Numbered from the stretch's first letter, positions 32,604 to 41,364 are shown. The stretch is 64,000 bases of DNA from Desulfopila inferna (GCF_016919005.1 NZ_JAFFQE010000004.1:248001-312000); one strand, 5' to 3'. A program made the numbers and translations. Notes: a model not told the origin generated them from the sequence alone.

Positions 32604-33110
32604 TCAATTGAGTTCAGCCACCGCCCGGGCGTAGCGCTCTCTGCGGATGGCCGTGAGGGATGTGACATCATCTCCGAAGGAGAGGGCTTTGGTCATGCAG
32701 ATGGTGACGCAGGCGGGCTTCAGTCCCTGGTCGATACGGTCCATGCAGTAGTCGCATTTGACCACCTTGCGAGTCTCTTTGCTCCATTGAGGAGCACCCC
32801 AGGGACAGGCCCGGATGCAGGCCTTGCAGCCGACACAGGCCTCCTGGTCGACAAAGACGATGCCGTCTTCCGACCGTTTCTGCATGGCGCCTGTCGGACA
32901 TGCGGCCACACACCAAGGCTTGGCGCAGTGAAAGCATGGCATGAAAATATAGGAGGCCCGCGGCAGGTTTCCCACCATCTTCGGACCGACTGTTATCACC
33001 CGGGTAGGCTTCGGACCCGGAGGAAGCTGTTTGTTGACTTTACACTGTACTTCACAGGCACGGCAATTGATGCAGCGCTTGGTATCTTGAAATATATGAT
33101 ATTGACTCAT
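32604..33110 (-). CDS. Four-cluster ferredoxin subunit of molybdopterin oxidoreductase
   Basis: This 168-residue electron-transfer protein has four Cys groups of the DmsB/PsrB/HycB type: CINCRACEVQCKVN, PCFHCAKPWCVAACPTGA, CVGCKACIRACPWGAP and CDYCMDRIDQGLKPACVTIC. It lacks a Tat signal or membrane anchor, so the complex is cytoplasmic. An AAGGAG site precedes the ATG at 33110. It lies 30 bp after the catalytic subunit and 105 bp before the flavoprotein, and would bridge the two. Confidence 0.95.
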   Translation of the reverse strand: MSQYHIFQDTKRCINCRACEVQCKVNKQLPPGPKPTRVITVGPKMVGNLPRASYIFMPCFHCAKPWCVAACPTGAMQKRSEDGIVFVDQEACVGCKACIRACPWGAPQWSKETRKVVKCDYCMDRIDQGLKPACVTICMTKALSFGDDVTSLTAIRRERYARAVAELN

Positions 33111-33140
33111 TGATATTCTCCTTAAACGATCTGGTATGCG

Positions 33141-35258
33141 CTATGCCTTGTTTTCTTCAGTTTCTTCGACAGATACTTTCCTGACCGTGACAAAATGTTC
33201 CTGAAAGGCCACAGCTCCACCTGCCTTGTCGTAGATTTCGTTGCCGTCGGGCATGAAGCGGTTATCGGCAAGACCTCTGCCGTATGCCAGGCTCTCCACG
33301 GGCAGACGGTGACCAAAGCCATGAACGACAAATACCGCTTCGGGGTGAATCTGATCTGTAACCTCGGCGCGAATACGCTCGGAATATCCGTTGTTGGAAA
33401 CTTCCACCAGGTCGCCGCTGGCGATGTCCAGCTCTGCGGCTTTTTTGTCATTGATCACCAGAGTGTTTTCCGGCATCAATTCAAAAAGCAGGGGGTTGTT
33501 GACGGTGTGGCCCTGGGTGTGAACGGCTACGCGACCGAAGGTTATGCGAAACTGGCCTTTGCCAGGTTTGTCAGGGCCGACATAGGGCGCCAGGGAGGGA
33601 ATTCCCTGGCTCTCCAGCTTTTCGTCGATGACTTCAACCTTGCCTGAAGCGGTTTTGAAGATTTTGTCGGTTTCAACATTCCGATATTTCGACTTTTCGC
33701 CCAGGTAGACCAGCCCGGTTTTATCGAAATCTTCTATGGAAACGCCGCTTCCTTCAAGCTGGAACTTCCAGATATCTTCGATATTGTCGAACACCAACTG
33801 GTCGAGCCCCATTCTTTTGGAGAGCCCGGAAATGATTTCCCAGTCGGCCAGGGTGTTGTAGCGCGGCGCCAGGGCTCTTTTGCGGACAAACATATAGGGG
33901 ACCAGGTCGCCTTTGGTGGCAATGGTGCTTTCGCGTTCAAGAAAGGGGGACAACGGCAGGACAACATCGGAATACCAGGCTGTGTCAGACCATGAGAAGG
34001 TCACAGCCACAAGAAGATCAAGATTTTCGAAAACCTTTATCTGGCGGTCCGGATCGGCAAAACCCATCAGCGGATCGTGGCGATAGGCGATATACGCCTT
34101 CAGCGGATAAGGATCCTGTGTTTCTATGGCCTTGTAGGCAAGTTGAGCGATGCCGGGACCGGCCTCGAAATGAGGATACTTCCAGCCAACTCCATCGGCC
34201 CGCTTGTCCACTGGTTTTTCAAAAAGATCCATGAATGACTTAAGACCCTTCCGTCCGAAATCGCCAGGTTTGTTGACGATGGGCAGTCCCCCCTCGGCGC
34301 CCACTGATCCAAGCAGGGCATTGATCAGATACGCTGCTCGGGACATATAAAAAGAATCTTTATAACGGGCAGTCATCCATCCCGGGTGCCAGATGACGGC
34401 GGGTGCCGCCTCGACCAGGTCGCGTACGAAGGTTTTTAGAGATGCCGCGCTTACTCCTGTTTCATTCTCGGCCCATTCCGGACTGTACGGTTGAATGAAG
34501 TTTTCAAGGTGTTCAAAATCTTTGAAATGTCTTTGGACATACTCCCGATCGTAGAGATTGTGGGTGATGATCTCATGAAGAACGGCAAGATTGAATGCGT
34601 AATCAGAGCCGGGGCGCACTTGGAAAAAGGTATCTGCCTTAGTGGCCGAAACATTGGTACGAATGTCGATGACGGTGAGTTTGCAGCCGTCTTCCAGGGC
34701 ATCGGTGAGTTCGCTGACCTCGCGCACGTTGATAGCTTCAAGCATGTTGCGGGACTGGAGGACCACGTGTTTGGCGTTTTTAAGATCGTAAACCACTCCC
34801 TTGCGGCCGAAGCCGTATGAGGATAGTGCGGCATGCTGCACGTTTCGGGCGCAGGAACCATCATGATTGCAGTAGTTCGGTGAGCCCAGGCCCTTGAGGA
34901 ATGCTCGGTGCAGATCTCTGAAAGGTCCGCCACGATCGGTGAGAAGGATGCTTCTGGCTCCATGGGCGTCGATGATCTTCTGCAGTTTTTCAGCGACATA
35001 ATCGAATGCTTCGTCCCAGCTCACTTTTCGCCATTTTCCCTCGCCGCGATTACCGGCACGGATCATCGGCGTCTGGGGTCTTTCTCGGTCATATATCAGT
35101 CCCGGCGCCGCAGCACCGCGGGCGCACAGGCCACCATCGACATTAGGTGCATGAGGGTTTCCCTGCAGAAAAGCGATGTTTCCGTTTTCCACCTCCGCAA
35201 CTATGGGACATCGAACGGTGCACATGCCGCACACGCTGTATATCTTTTCACGTGTCAT
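33141..35258 (-). CDS. Molybdopterin oxidoreductase catalytic subunit, PhsA/PsrA-like, cytoplasmic
   Basis: This 705-residue protein belongs to the DMSO reductase family. The N-terminal [4Fe-4S] motif CGMCTVRCPIV with LCARGAAAP is present, then YCNHDGSCARNVQHAALSSYGFG, whose Cys in GSCARN is the probable Mo/W ligand, and a C-terminal molybdopterin domain (INDKKAAELDIASGDLVEVSN). No Tat signal is present and no membrane anchor is encoded nearby. Relatives reduce polysulfide, thiosulfate or other sulfur compounds, or act on formate-like substrates; specificity is not readable. The ATG at 35258 has an AGGAG site; a longer frame start at 35327 has none. It is the first gene of the operon and has two palindromes upstream. 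Confidence 0.92.
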   Translation of the reverse strand: MTREKIYSVCGMCTVRCPIVAEVENGNIAFLQGNPHAPNVDGGLCARGAAAPGLIYDRERPQTPMIRAGNRGEGKWRKVSWDEAFDYVAEKLQKIIDAHGARSILLTDRGGPFRDLHRAFLKGLGSPNYCNHDGSCARNVQHAALSSYGFGRKGVVYDLKNAKHVVLQSRNMLEAINVREVSELTDALEDGCKLTVIDIRTNVSATKADTFFQVRPGSDYAFNLAVLHEIITHNLYDREYVQRHFKDFEHLENFIQPYSPEWAENETGVSAASLKTFVRDLVEAAPAVIWHPGWMTARYKDSFYMSRAAYLINALLGSVGAEGGLPIVNKPGDFGRKGLKSFMDLFEKPVDKRADGVGWKYPHFEAGPGIAQLAYKAIETQDPYPLKAYIAYRHDPLMGFADPDRQIKVFENLDLLVAVTFSWSDTAWYSDVVLPLSPFLERESTIATKGDLVPYMFVRKRALAPRYNTLADWEIISGLSKRMGLDQLVFDNIEDIWKFQLEGSGVSIEDFDKTGLVYLGEKSKYRNVETDKIFKTASGKVEVIDEKLESQGIPSLAPYVGPDKPGKGQFRITFGRVAVHTQGHTVNNPLLFELMPENTLVINDKKAAELDIASGDLVEVSNNGYSERIRAEVTDQIHPEAVFVVHGFGHRLPVESLAYGRGLADNRFMPDGNEIYDKAGGAVAFQEHFVTVRKVSVEETEENKA

Positions 35259-35519
35259 TGTTTCTCCTAAAGTTTTAATAAATTTAGCGGTATCGCCCGC
35301 GAGGTCCTCGGCAGGCCGGGGTTGCATTTACAGAAGTCGCCGCATGATCTCAAGGATCCATATGTTCTTCCCGTATTCTTCATGTGATCACTAATAGCAG
35401 AAATCATGCCCGGGCCAAATATATCGAACATTTTTTGAATTTATGTGAATAGTATAAGGGATATATGTTCATCTGTGCAGAAGAGCTGTTTTCCCTGGTG
35501 TGACGCTCGATCAGCTTCG

Positions 35520-35537
35520 TGCAACGATTGTGTTGCA
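35520..35537. promoter_or_regulatory. Palindrome TGCAAC-N6-GTTGCA, site B1
   Basis: A perfect 6+6 inverted repeat with 6-bp spacer, centred at 35528.5, 262 bp upstream of the molybdopterin oxidoreductase start. It has the same sequence class as sites at 26121 and 26315. Confidence 0.5.
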
Positions 35538-35715
35538 TGTTATGCGGCTGAGTTCGTACACAATACCGGGGAGAATCGGCTGTTCCTTATGATATGATCC
35601 TTGCCGTTTCGGTAAAGTATTTTCGGAAGGCTGCAACCCATTTGAGGCATTTCGTAAAAATGGTATAATTTCAGATTATTGAATAGCTCATGGTGTCCAG
35701 GGAAAGGCCGCAAGG

Positions 35716-35733
35716 TGCAATATTAATGTTGCA
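35716..35733. promoter_or_regulatory. Palindrome TGCAAT-N6-GTTGCA, site B2
   Basis: One mismatch in the arms (TGCAAT versus TGCAAC); centred at 35724.5, again exactly 196 bp from its partner B1. It lies 143 bp upstream of the phosphoglycolate phosphatase start. Confidence 0.45.
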
Positions 35734-35875
35734 TGATAGCGCGGCGTGTTCCGCCGGAGAGCGGAGTATTTTTTCAGTGCAAAGTGTTTCTGTATACCCT
35801 ATACATGAAGAGAGTCAGGTGTTTTTCTGCAGCCATGCGGTACTTCAGCAAACCTTCAACTTTGAGAAAACGACC

Positions 35876-36553
35876 ATGTTATATTCCGCAGTGATTTTTG
35901 ATCTCGACGGCACACTTCTCGATACCCTGGATGATCTGGCCGAGACAGGCAACCAGGTACTTGAGGAACAAGGCTATCCGGTTCACCCGCCGGATGCCTA
36001 TAAATTTTTTGTAGGAGAAGGGATGCAGACCTTGGTTGAAAGGATAACTCCGGATTCGGCAACCGATTCAGAGAAGCAGGCCTGCTTCAATCGTTTTAAA
36101 ACCTTGTATTCCCGATATTGGAACCGCAGGACCAGACCCTATGAAGGTGTGATGCAGCTTCTTGCCCTTCTGGAAAAGAAAGGTTTTCAACTTGGCATTC
36201 TTTCCAACAAACCGCATGATTTTACCCTGATGTGTGTCGATTATTTCTTCCCGGAAGGGACCTTTGGACAGGTTTTCGGGCAACGGTCGGAAATTCCGAG
36301 AAAACCCGATCCTGCCGGGGCGCTGGAAATTGCCGGACGATTCGGAAGCACTCCCGATGAGTGCATTTATATCGGTGATACCAGTATCGACATGCAGACT
36401 GGAAAATCTGCCGGCATGTATACCATTGGGATTCTCTGGGGCTTCCGTGGTGCGGCTGAACTGCAGGAGAACGGCGCTGACAGGATTGCGAAGACTCCGC
36501 AGGAACTGGCCGAGGTAATAAACAGTCTCTCTTCCGGAAATGAGCACGCTTAG
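35876..36553 (+). CDS. gph: Phosphoglycolate phosphatase-like HAD hydrolase
   Basis: This 225-residue HAD phosphatase has the four motifs: VIFDLDGTLLDT (motif I), LGILSNKP (motif II, Ser/Asn), KPDPAGALE (motif III Lys) and CIYIGDTSIDM (motif IV Asp). The helical cap of about 65 residues between I and II fits the Gph/YjjG/PgmB group. It probably dephosphorylates 2-phosphoglycolate or a similar small sugar phosphate in the cytoplasm. The ATG at 35876 was chosen because it sits exactly at the start of the family fold; the upstream open frame is not conserved. It stands alone. Confidence 0.88.
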   Translation: MLYSAVIFDLDGTLLDTLDDLAETGNQVLEEQGYPVHPPDAYKFFVGEGMQTLVERITPDSATDSEKQACFNRFKTLYSRYWNRRTRPYEGVMQLLALLEKKGFQLGILSNKPHDFTLMCVDYFFPEGTFGQVFGQRSEIPRKPDPAGALEIAGRFGSTPDECIYIGDTSIDMQTGKSAGMYTIGILWGFRGAAELQENGADRIAKTPQELAEVINSLSSGNEHA

Positions 36554-37111
36554 TCGGCACACACTTTCGCCACCTTACTTTTTCGGGCCGATCGTGGTCG
36601 CAGGTCCGTCAATCTTTCTGATCCGGCAGCACTGGGAGCGGCACTGTCTTCATCCCCAACCCGGGATACCGCAAAGCTGGCGAGCTGCCGGAATCCATCT
36701 GGTTGATGGGTGACCGCTTTTACTGTCCCGCAGGAATACGTCCTACCGAGGAGGACAAGCTGGCTAATGTCACTACCCGTTGCTGATGCTTTATTTTTTC
36801 TTTATTGCGAAGGGATGCATCTATCCTGCTGCCTACAGAATGTGTTCATTCCCATACCTCGTTTACCATCTCAATCAACAGGAAAATGCGGATCGAACTT
36901 CCAGTGATTCCAGAGCGGAAATTTTTATTTTATTGAAAATGAGCTGTATATTCAGAATTATAACTTCATGTACCATCCTCTGTTGCGCTGTGGTATGCAT
37001 CTTGCTATCGGTATGGCACTTGCCTTCATACCGATGTTTTTCAAGGTATCCCTGGCAGTCTTGATTAGGATAGAAAAAAAGATCAATCCCTATTGAAAGA
37101 GGTTGGAGGAT
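36554..37111 (+). other. 558-bp intergenic region with possible gene remnant
   Basis: No complete gene is supported. One plus-strand frame at 36622-36786 reads TVFIPNPGYRKAGELPESIW and FYCPAGIRPTEEDK without stop for 54 codons, but has no start codon context and matches nothing I recognise. The region just before 37112 is A/T-rich and probably holds the promoter of the RelA/SpoT-like gene. Confidence 0.35.
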
Positions 37112-37900
37112 ATGCAAAAATCATCATTCCATCATTTGCCGGCGGAAATTCCTGTAAAAATACAGGAGAAACATTCACGGGGAATACATCTGCCTCAGTC
37201 CAGTGAGAGTAATGTAGAACTGGCCAGGTTCAGGTCCCGACGACTGGATGATATGTGTTTTCGCTATCTTCGCCCCATCGAATTCCGCCGCACAAAAAAA
37301 ATCCGGGAGTCATTGCTGAACGATACCGGCATGGATGTCTCTAAAATTATCGCCGCGGTAGAGCAGGTGCTGAAGGAGGAAAATATCGGAATTCTTGGTA
37401 TTCAGGGCAGGTCAAAAGGAATTCACAGTACTTACCGGAAGCTGCGTAAGTACGACATGGATATCACCCGAGTCTATGATCTCATTGCCGTGCGTGTTCT
37501 TGTAGACGACATCGACTCATGCTATCAGGCCCTAAGCGTTCTGCATAAAAAATACAAGCCGGTGACCGGACGTGTGAAAGACTATATCCTACGGCCAAAG
37601 CGCAATGGCTATCAGTCTCTGCACACTACTGTAACAGCTCCGCCTGGTGTGTTCGAGGTACAGTTCAGGACCAAAGCTATGCATACCGAAGCCGAGTTCG
37701 GCTTTGCCGCGCATTGGTTGTATGATCTGATGAGAAAGAGGCGGATGAAGAACTTTTTTCCTGCGGACCGGAAAACGCTGTCTGTCCTCGAAGCACGTTT
37801 TCTTCATCAGCAGAAAAAGAAAATTCTGCAGCAAGTGCCTGTCGAAGAGGCGGTGGTATTTTGGAATCTACGGTCGAGTGAGCAATCCTTTCTCAAATAA
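37112..37900 (+). CDS. Short RelA/SpoT-type (p)ppGpp synthetase
   Basis: This 262-residue protein has a single RelA_SpoT synthetase domain (about residues 90-215): IQGRSKGIHSTYRKL, ITRVYDLIAVRVLVDDIDSCYQAL, VKDYILRPKRNGYQSLHTTV and FEVQFRTKAMHTEAEFGFAAHW, with the catalytic Asp in YDLIAVRV and the Gln/Glu of the QFRT strand. There is no HD hydrolase, TGS or ACT domain. It would make ppGpp or pppGpp from GTP/GDP and ATP. The domain reads like the synthetase of long RSH proteins rather than RelP/RelQ. A roughly 70-residue N-terminal extension is specific to it. An AGAGG site serves the ATG at 37112. It converges with the App1-like gene and overlaps it by 33 bp. Confidence 0.88.
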   Translation: MQKSSFHHLPAEIPVKIQEKHSRGIHLPQSSESNVELARFRSRRLDDMCFRYLRPIEFRRTKKIRESLLNDTGMDVSKIIAAVEQVLKEENIGILGIQGRSKGIHSTYRKLRKYDMDITRVYDLIAVRVLVDDIDSCYQALSVLHKKYKPVTGRVKDYILRPKRNGYQSLHTTVTAPPGVFEVQFRTKAMHTEAEFGFAAHWLYDLMRKRRMKNFFPADRKTLSVLEARFLHQQKKKILQQVPVEEAVVFWNLRSSEQSFLK

Positions 37901-38944
37901 TTTTTCCCGCAGGGAAAAGCCGTCTTCAAACTCGAAGTAGGGTATGCCCAGGCTCTTGTAATCTGCCGTAAAAGGCTTCGACTTCTCCCGGGCCACCCGG
38001 ATACAGACGGCCGCTATTCTTTCTGGATAGCGGCTGGCAATCTCAAAGTAGATTTGCCGGTCGGCCTGCCCATTATCACCGAAAAGAAAAAAGGGCAGAT
38101 CTTTGGCAATTTTTAAAACAGTTTCGATTTTTTGAGTTTTGTGGCCATGACCTCTGCGGATCAGTTTGTTGTTGGCCATTCCGATTTTCTGCATCAGCAG
38201 AGGACCCTTGGGAAAATCCTGCAGTTCCAGAAAATCATTCATGAGGCCATAGAGACTCCAGCTCGAACTGGTTATATAAAAAACAGGAGAGAGCAGAGGA
38301 GTTGTACGGACAATGGTCTTATATAACTCCGCCATTCCTGCAATGGCGATGCGTGTCGTGGAATTATTGATAAAGGTCATCCTGGCGCTCAAGAGCAAAT
38401 CAGTAGCGTAGGTTTCCAGGATAGTATCATCAATATCGCTTATGATACCGGGCGAGAGTGGCGCCGAGGAGGGCATGCTTAAGATGGCGCCGCTCTGATT
38501 CATGATTTCGCTATATCCCTTCACCGGCTCAAGAACAAAATGCACATCTACCCAACCGGGCTTTTCCAGTTTTTCCCGCAATGTGACTATTTCCCAGAAA
38601 TAGCCGATGTCATCGGTTGTTATGGAAACGGACTGGCCGTTAACAGTTGCGGTCAGGTGCGCCTTTTCAGCTCTGGCGCGCAGGAAGACCCTGGTCATAT
38701 TGCGAAGATTCCGCCACCAGGGGTCATCCTTCCTGGGGGAGCCGCTTTCCAGGTTCTCGATGACTCTGCCGCATATCACCACCGTATCGTCACAGCCGTA
38801 ACTGTGGAAAGGCAGTATGGTAAAAGGACGTAGACGACCGGAATACTTTTTCAGTTTCCGGATGAATCGTGCCATGAGCACATCCGCGTATGGCGGTGGT
38901 CTATGGTAATCTTCTATGGCTGTATCAGGAAAAATTTCTGCCAA
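37868..38944 (-). CDS. App1-like phosphatidate phosphatase (DUF2183)
   Basis: This 358-residue protein has a C-terminal HAD-type catalytic domain with the DxDxT motif SDIDDTILET (about residues 168-177), followed by FYITSSSWSLYGLMNDFLELQDFP and LFGDNGQADRQIY (motif IV-like GDNGQxD), the pattern of App1 proteins that dephosphorylate phosphatidate. The N-terminal 150 residues form the beta-rich domain typical of the family. It has no membrane helix. It overlaps the start of the lipid-kinase gene (38925) by 20 bp, so the two are coupled, one phosphorylating and the other dephosphorylating a lipid. Substrate is inferred from family. Confidence 0.88.
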   Translation of the reverse strand: MAEIFPDTAIEDYHRPPPYADVLMARFIRKLKKYSGRLRPFTILPFHSYGCDDTVVICGRVIENLESGSPRKDDPWWRNLRNMTRVFLRARAEKAHLTATVNGQSVSITTDDIGYFWEIVTLREKLEKPGWVDVHFVLEPVKGYSEIMNQSGAILSMPSSAPLSPGIISDIDDTILETYATDLLLSARMTFINNSTTRIAIAGMAELYKTIVRTTPLLSPVFYITSSSWSLYGLMNDFLELQDFPKGPLLMQKIGMANNKLIRRGHGHKTQKIETVLKIAKDLPFFLFGDNGQADRQIYFEIASRYPERIAAVCIRVAREKSKPFTADYKSLGIPYFEFEDGFSLREKLFEKGLLTRP

Positions 38945-39836
38945 CGATAACCCTCAAGCGTCTGGAATAAATAGTGTAATGAACTTCATCGACTTCTACG
39001 TCATGAAGTTCACCGTCATAATTGATGGAGAGAGGCCTTGAAAACTTCATAGCAAATTTCGGTGTACGAAGCGATAAAATAGTATCGGAACGATCCTGCT
39101 CGCCGCTGAGTATCAGCCTGGAGTTAAAGATTTGATCAGAGATTCCCTGTCCAAGATAAAGTACCAGATCCAGGTTGCCGTCGGTCAGGTTGGCCCTCGG
39201 GGCCACCGGAATACCCGAAGCCGCAAATCTGCCGTTGCCCACAACCACGTTAAGGGCGTCGGCGCTAATCTTTTCTTCTTCGCAGCTTTGGCCTTCGCAG
39301 AATACGTCGACATGAAAGGGTTCCAGTTCGCTAAGAGCAGTAAATCCTGATTTAATATAAGAAAGTGTCCTCCAGTTTGCTTTATCTGTCTCTTCCAGAT
39401 GTTTGTCGACCGCACCTGCAAATCCGCATGAGGAAACATTGAAAAAGAGAATTTTACTACTCCCGGCGGTGAGTTCGCCCACGTCGATATCTGTCTCCCT
39501 GCCGGTTTCGATGGTTCGCAAAGCAGCCTCAATATCGTGTTCGATATCGAGGCTGCGGCAAAGGTCATTGCCTGTTCCCAGCGGGATGATACCCAGGGTC
39601 GCGGGTTTCCCGGCTTTCATGATACCGTTGGCGACCTCCCAGACAGTGCCGTCTCCGCCGGCTGCCACTATCAGAATGTTACCGCTGGAAGCAGCGCGGC
39701 GGGCAATTTCTTTTCCGTGACCTGCGTATTTGGTCTCCTCAAGTCGATAGCCGCGCTGTGCTGCAGCTTTCCTGATCTGATCATGATTTCTGTCTCCGGC
39801 ATTACCATTTAGAATAACAAGTGGGGCATCATTCAT
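38925..39836 (-). CDS. Lipid/diacylglycerol kinase (YegS/DagK family)
   Basis: This 303-residue cytoplasmic kinase has the DAGK catalytic domain with VAAGGDGTVWEVANGIM (GGDGT) and LGIIPLGTGNDLCRSL, the nucleotide-binding signatures. The C-terminal beta-sandwich DALNVVVGNGRFAASGIPVAPRANLTDGNLDLVL is typical of YegS/DgkB. It would phosphorylate diacylglycerol or a sphingoid/other lipid using ATP. A GAGGAGA site serves the ATG at 39836; the longer frame start at 39866 is not needed. It is co-translated with the App1-like phosphatase. Confidence 0.9.
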   Translation of the reverse strand: MNDAPLVILNGNAGDRNHDQIRKAAAQRGYRLEETKYAGHGKEIARRAASSGNILIVAAGGDGTVWEVANGIMKAGKPATLGIIPLGTGNDLCRSLDIEHDIEAALRTIETGRETDIDVGELTAGSSKILFFNVSSCGFAGAVDKHLEETDKANWRTLSYIKSGFTALSELEPFHVDVFCEGQSCEEEKISADALNVVVGNGRFAASGIPVAPRANLTDGNLDLVLYLGQGISDQIFNSRLILSGEQDRSDTILSLRTPKFAMKFSRPLSINYDGELHDVEVDEVHYTIYSRRLRVIVGRNFS

Positions 39837-40351
39837 ATTTTTTCTCCTCATTGTCCCCGTTGCCATACGAAAGATCTTTTTCCAGCAAGCAGTTTTCTCA
39901 ACGCAATCGGTTACCAGGATTGGGATGAATCATTATCTTCTTCAGGACAAGGTATGCAGATTATTGTCTTTTGCCATAGGCAGTTTGTAAAAAATGAAAA
40001 CCAGGTGAAGAATGAGCACAGTTTTTTCAGCTTATTTTCCTGTCTTTTTGATGCGGTCACGTATATTGGCAATTCTGATTGCTCGGAAAAATACCGGGTA
40101 TTATGCTCCTGTCTGATAAAACAGGAAATATCCAGCAGAACCGGACTTTGAAAGCAGTTCTAAACTTTTATGTTTTTCAACAAGAAGGTTAATATTCTTA
40201 AAATATTGGTGAATTTCCGGTAAATCATGGCTGGCATGCTTTTCGCACTCCCCTGAATAAAACCACTAAAAAACATGTCTATAGACAACCGGCTCAATAA
40301 TGAGAACAATAGGCAGCGTCGGCATGGCAATCTACAGTGTTAGGAGGAAAA
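39837..40351. other. 515-bp intergenic region with a candidate sigma-54 promoter
   Basis: No gene is supported; several short open frames lack ribosome sites and family features. A near-consensus sigma-54 element lies at 40232 and is listed separately. Confidence 0.5.
40232..40247 (+). promoter_or_regulatory. Candidate sigma-54 promoter TGGCATGCTTTTCGCA
   Basis: GG and GC are 10 bp apart, as required for sigma-54; the only departure from the TTGC box is C for T. It lies 105 bp upstream of the YtxH-like gene at 40352. A sigma-54 activator is encoded in the window at 13460. Confidence 0.45.
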
Positions 40352-40639
40352 ATGAAAAATTATAAGAACTATATGAGATGGCACAAAAAGACCAATGGGC
40401 GAGGGAAAATTGTCATGGGAACTCTGGCCGGCATTGCCGCGGGGTTGACGGCAGGATTTCTTACGGCGCCTCGTTCAGGGAAGGAAACCCGGACTATTCT
40501 GACGACCAGGGCTGCTGACACCATTGACAGAGTAGGCAGCAGTGTCGGCAGGACCAAAGAAGAGGTCATCGCCGCAAGTAAAGAGCGGTTCGAGCAAGGC
40601 CGGGAGGAAATTGAAAAAGCCAGAGCGGACCTGAAGTAG
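40352..40639 (+). CDS. YtxH-like small stress-type protein
   Basis: This 95-residue protein has one membrane helix with a glycine-rich start (KIVMGTLAGIAAGLTAGFLTAPRSGKETR), the YtxH signature GxxAGxxxGxLxAPxSGxETR, followed by a charged helical tail (VGRTKEEVIAASKERFEQGREEIEKA). YtxH proteins of Bacillus are general-stress proteins of unknown activity; here the protein would anchor a coiled-coil tail to the inner membrane. An AGGAGG site serves the ATG at 40352; the alternative GTG at 40337 precedes that site. A candidate sigma-54 promoter lies upstream. Confidence 0.85.
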   Translation: MKNYKNYMRWHKKTNGRGKIVMGTLAGIAAGLTAGFLTAPRSGKETRTILTTRAADTIDRVGSSVGRTKEEVIAASKERFEQGREEIEKARADLK

Positions 40640-40838
40640 TGAGAAAAGAGTCACAATTTTGTCCCTGAGCCTCTTGAGTGAAGGCACCGTCAGGTCATCG
40701 CTTATTAGGGCCGAAGACAAGGACATCTTTTGAAAAAATAAGGTTGAGCATACTTCGGGCGATCCCTGCCAAAGACGATATCAGGAAAATGAACAGTTAT
40801 GTCAAATACACGGAAGTATATTCAAAAGGAGAGTCCGG

Positions 40839-41279
40839 ATGAGACCCAAAAAATTTATAAGTTTTCTCTTTCTCTGTCTGCTGCTTTTCCCTTTAAGCGG
40901 GTGCGACGGTCCGGCTGAAGAAGCAGGTGAAAAGGTCGATGAGGTTGTAGAAAAACAAAAACAGAGGATACAGGAAGCCGAAGACGAAATTTCCGCGGCA
41001 CGGGAGGAGATTCGCGGACTTAAGGAAGAGCTGGCCAGGGCCAGGGAAGAAAAGGAGGTAGCCCAGGCAGAGCTGGAAAAGGCCAGGCAGGAACGCGGGC
41101 AGGCTGTTGAGGAGATGCAGGGAATAGTGGAGGAAGAGCCGGTAAAGCAGCAGGAAGATACGCAGACACAGTCGGGAGATGCGCAGGCAGTTTGGCAGGA
41201 AGCAGAGCCGGTAGAGGCAGATAAATCCGCTGGTCAGGTACAGAGCGATCAAGTGCAGGAGAGTCAGCCTCAAAATTGA
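40839..41279 (+). CDS. Coiled-coil lipoprotein
   Basis: This 146-residue protein has a lipoprotein signal (hydrophobic core FISFLFLCLLLFPL then LSGC, Cys at residue 22). A long charged coiled coil follows (about 30-95, EAEDEISAAREEIRGLKEELARA...), then a low-complexity Gln/Glu-rich C terminus. It is predicted to be anchored in the outer or inner membrane facing the periplasm. The composition is strongly biased, so no homology is claimed. An AAGGAGAG site supports the start. It lies 199 bp after the YtxH gene on the same strand. Confidence 0.75.
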   Translation: MRPKKFISFLFLCLLLFPLSGCDGPAEEAGEKVDEVVEKQKQRIQEAEDEISAAREEIRGLKEELARAREEKEVAQAELEKARQERGQAVEEMQGIVEEEPVKQQEDTQTQSGDAQAVWQEAEPVEADKSAGQVQSDQVQESQPQN

Positions 41280-41364
41280 TCAGCACAGGGTGAGCCGGGG
41301 AACTGATACAATAATAGCTACGGACGAGTTAGTCAGCCTTGTGAAGCCTCCCTTTTTTACCTGA

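Larger units (their letters stand above)
35259..35875. other. 617-bp intergenic region with two palindromes
   Basis: No gene is supported. It separates the divergent molybdopterin operon and phosphoglycolate phosphatase. Its content is the two palindromes at 35520 and 35716 and a TTTCGTAAAAAT stretch near 35650 resembling the end of the dispersed repeat. An open frame from 35690 joins the phosphatase gene but shows no family features. Confidence 0.5.

Noticed and set aside
36710-36907. Short plus-strand frame of 65 codons in the gap before the RelA-like gene
   Set aside because: It has no ribosome site or family similarity and overlaps a different candidate remnant frame.
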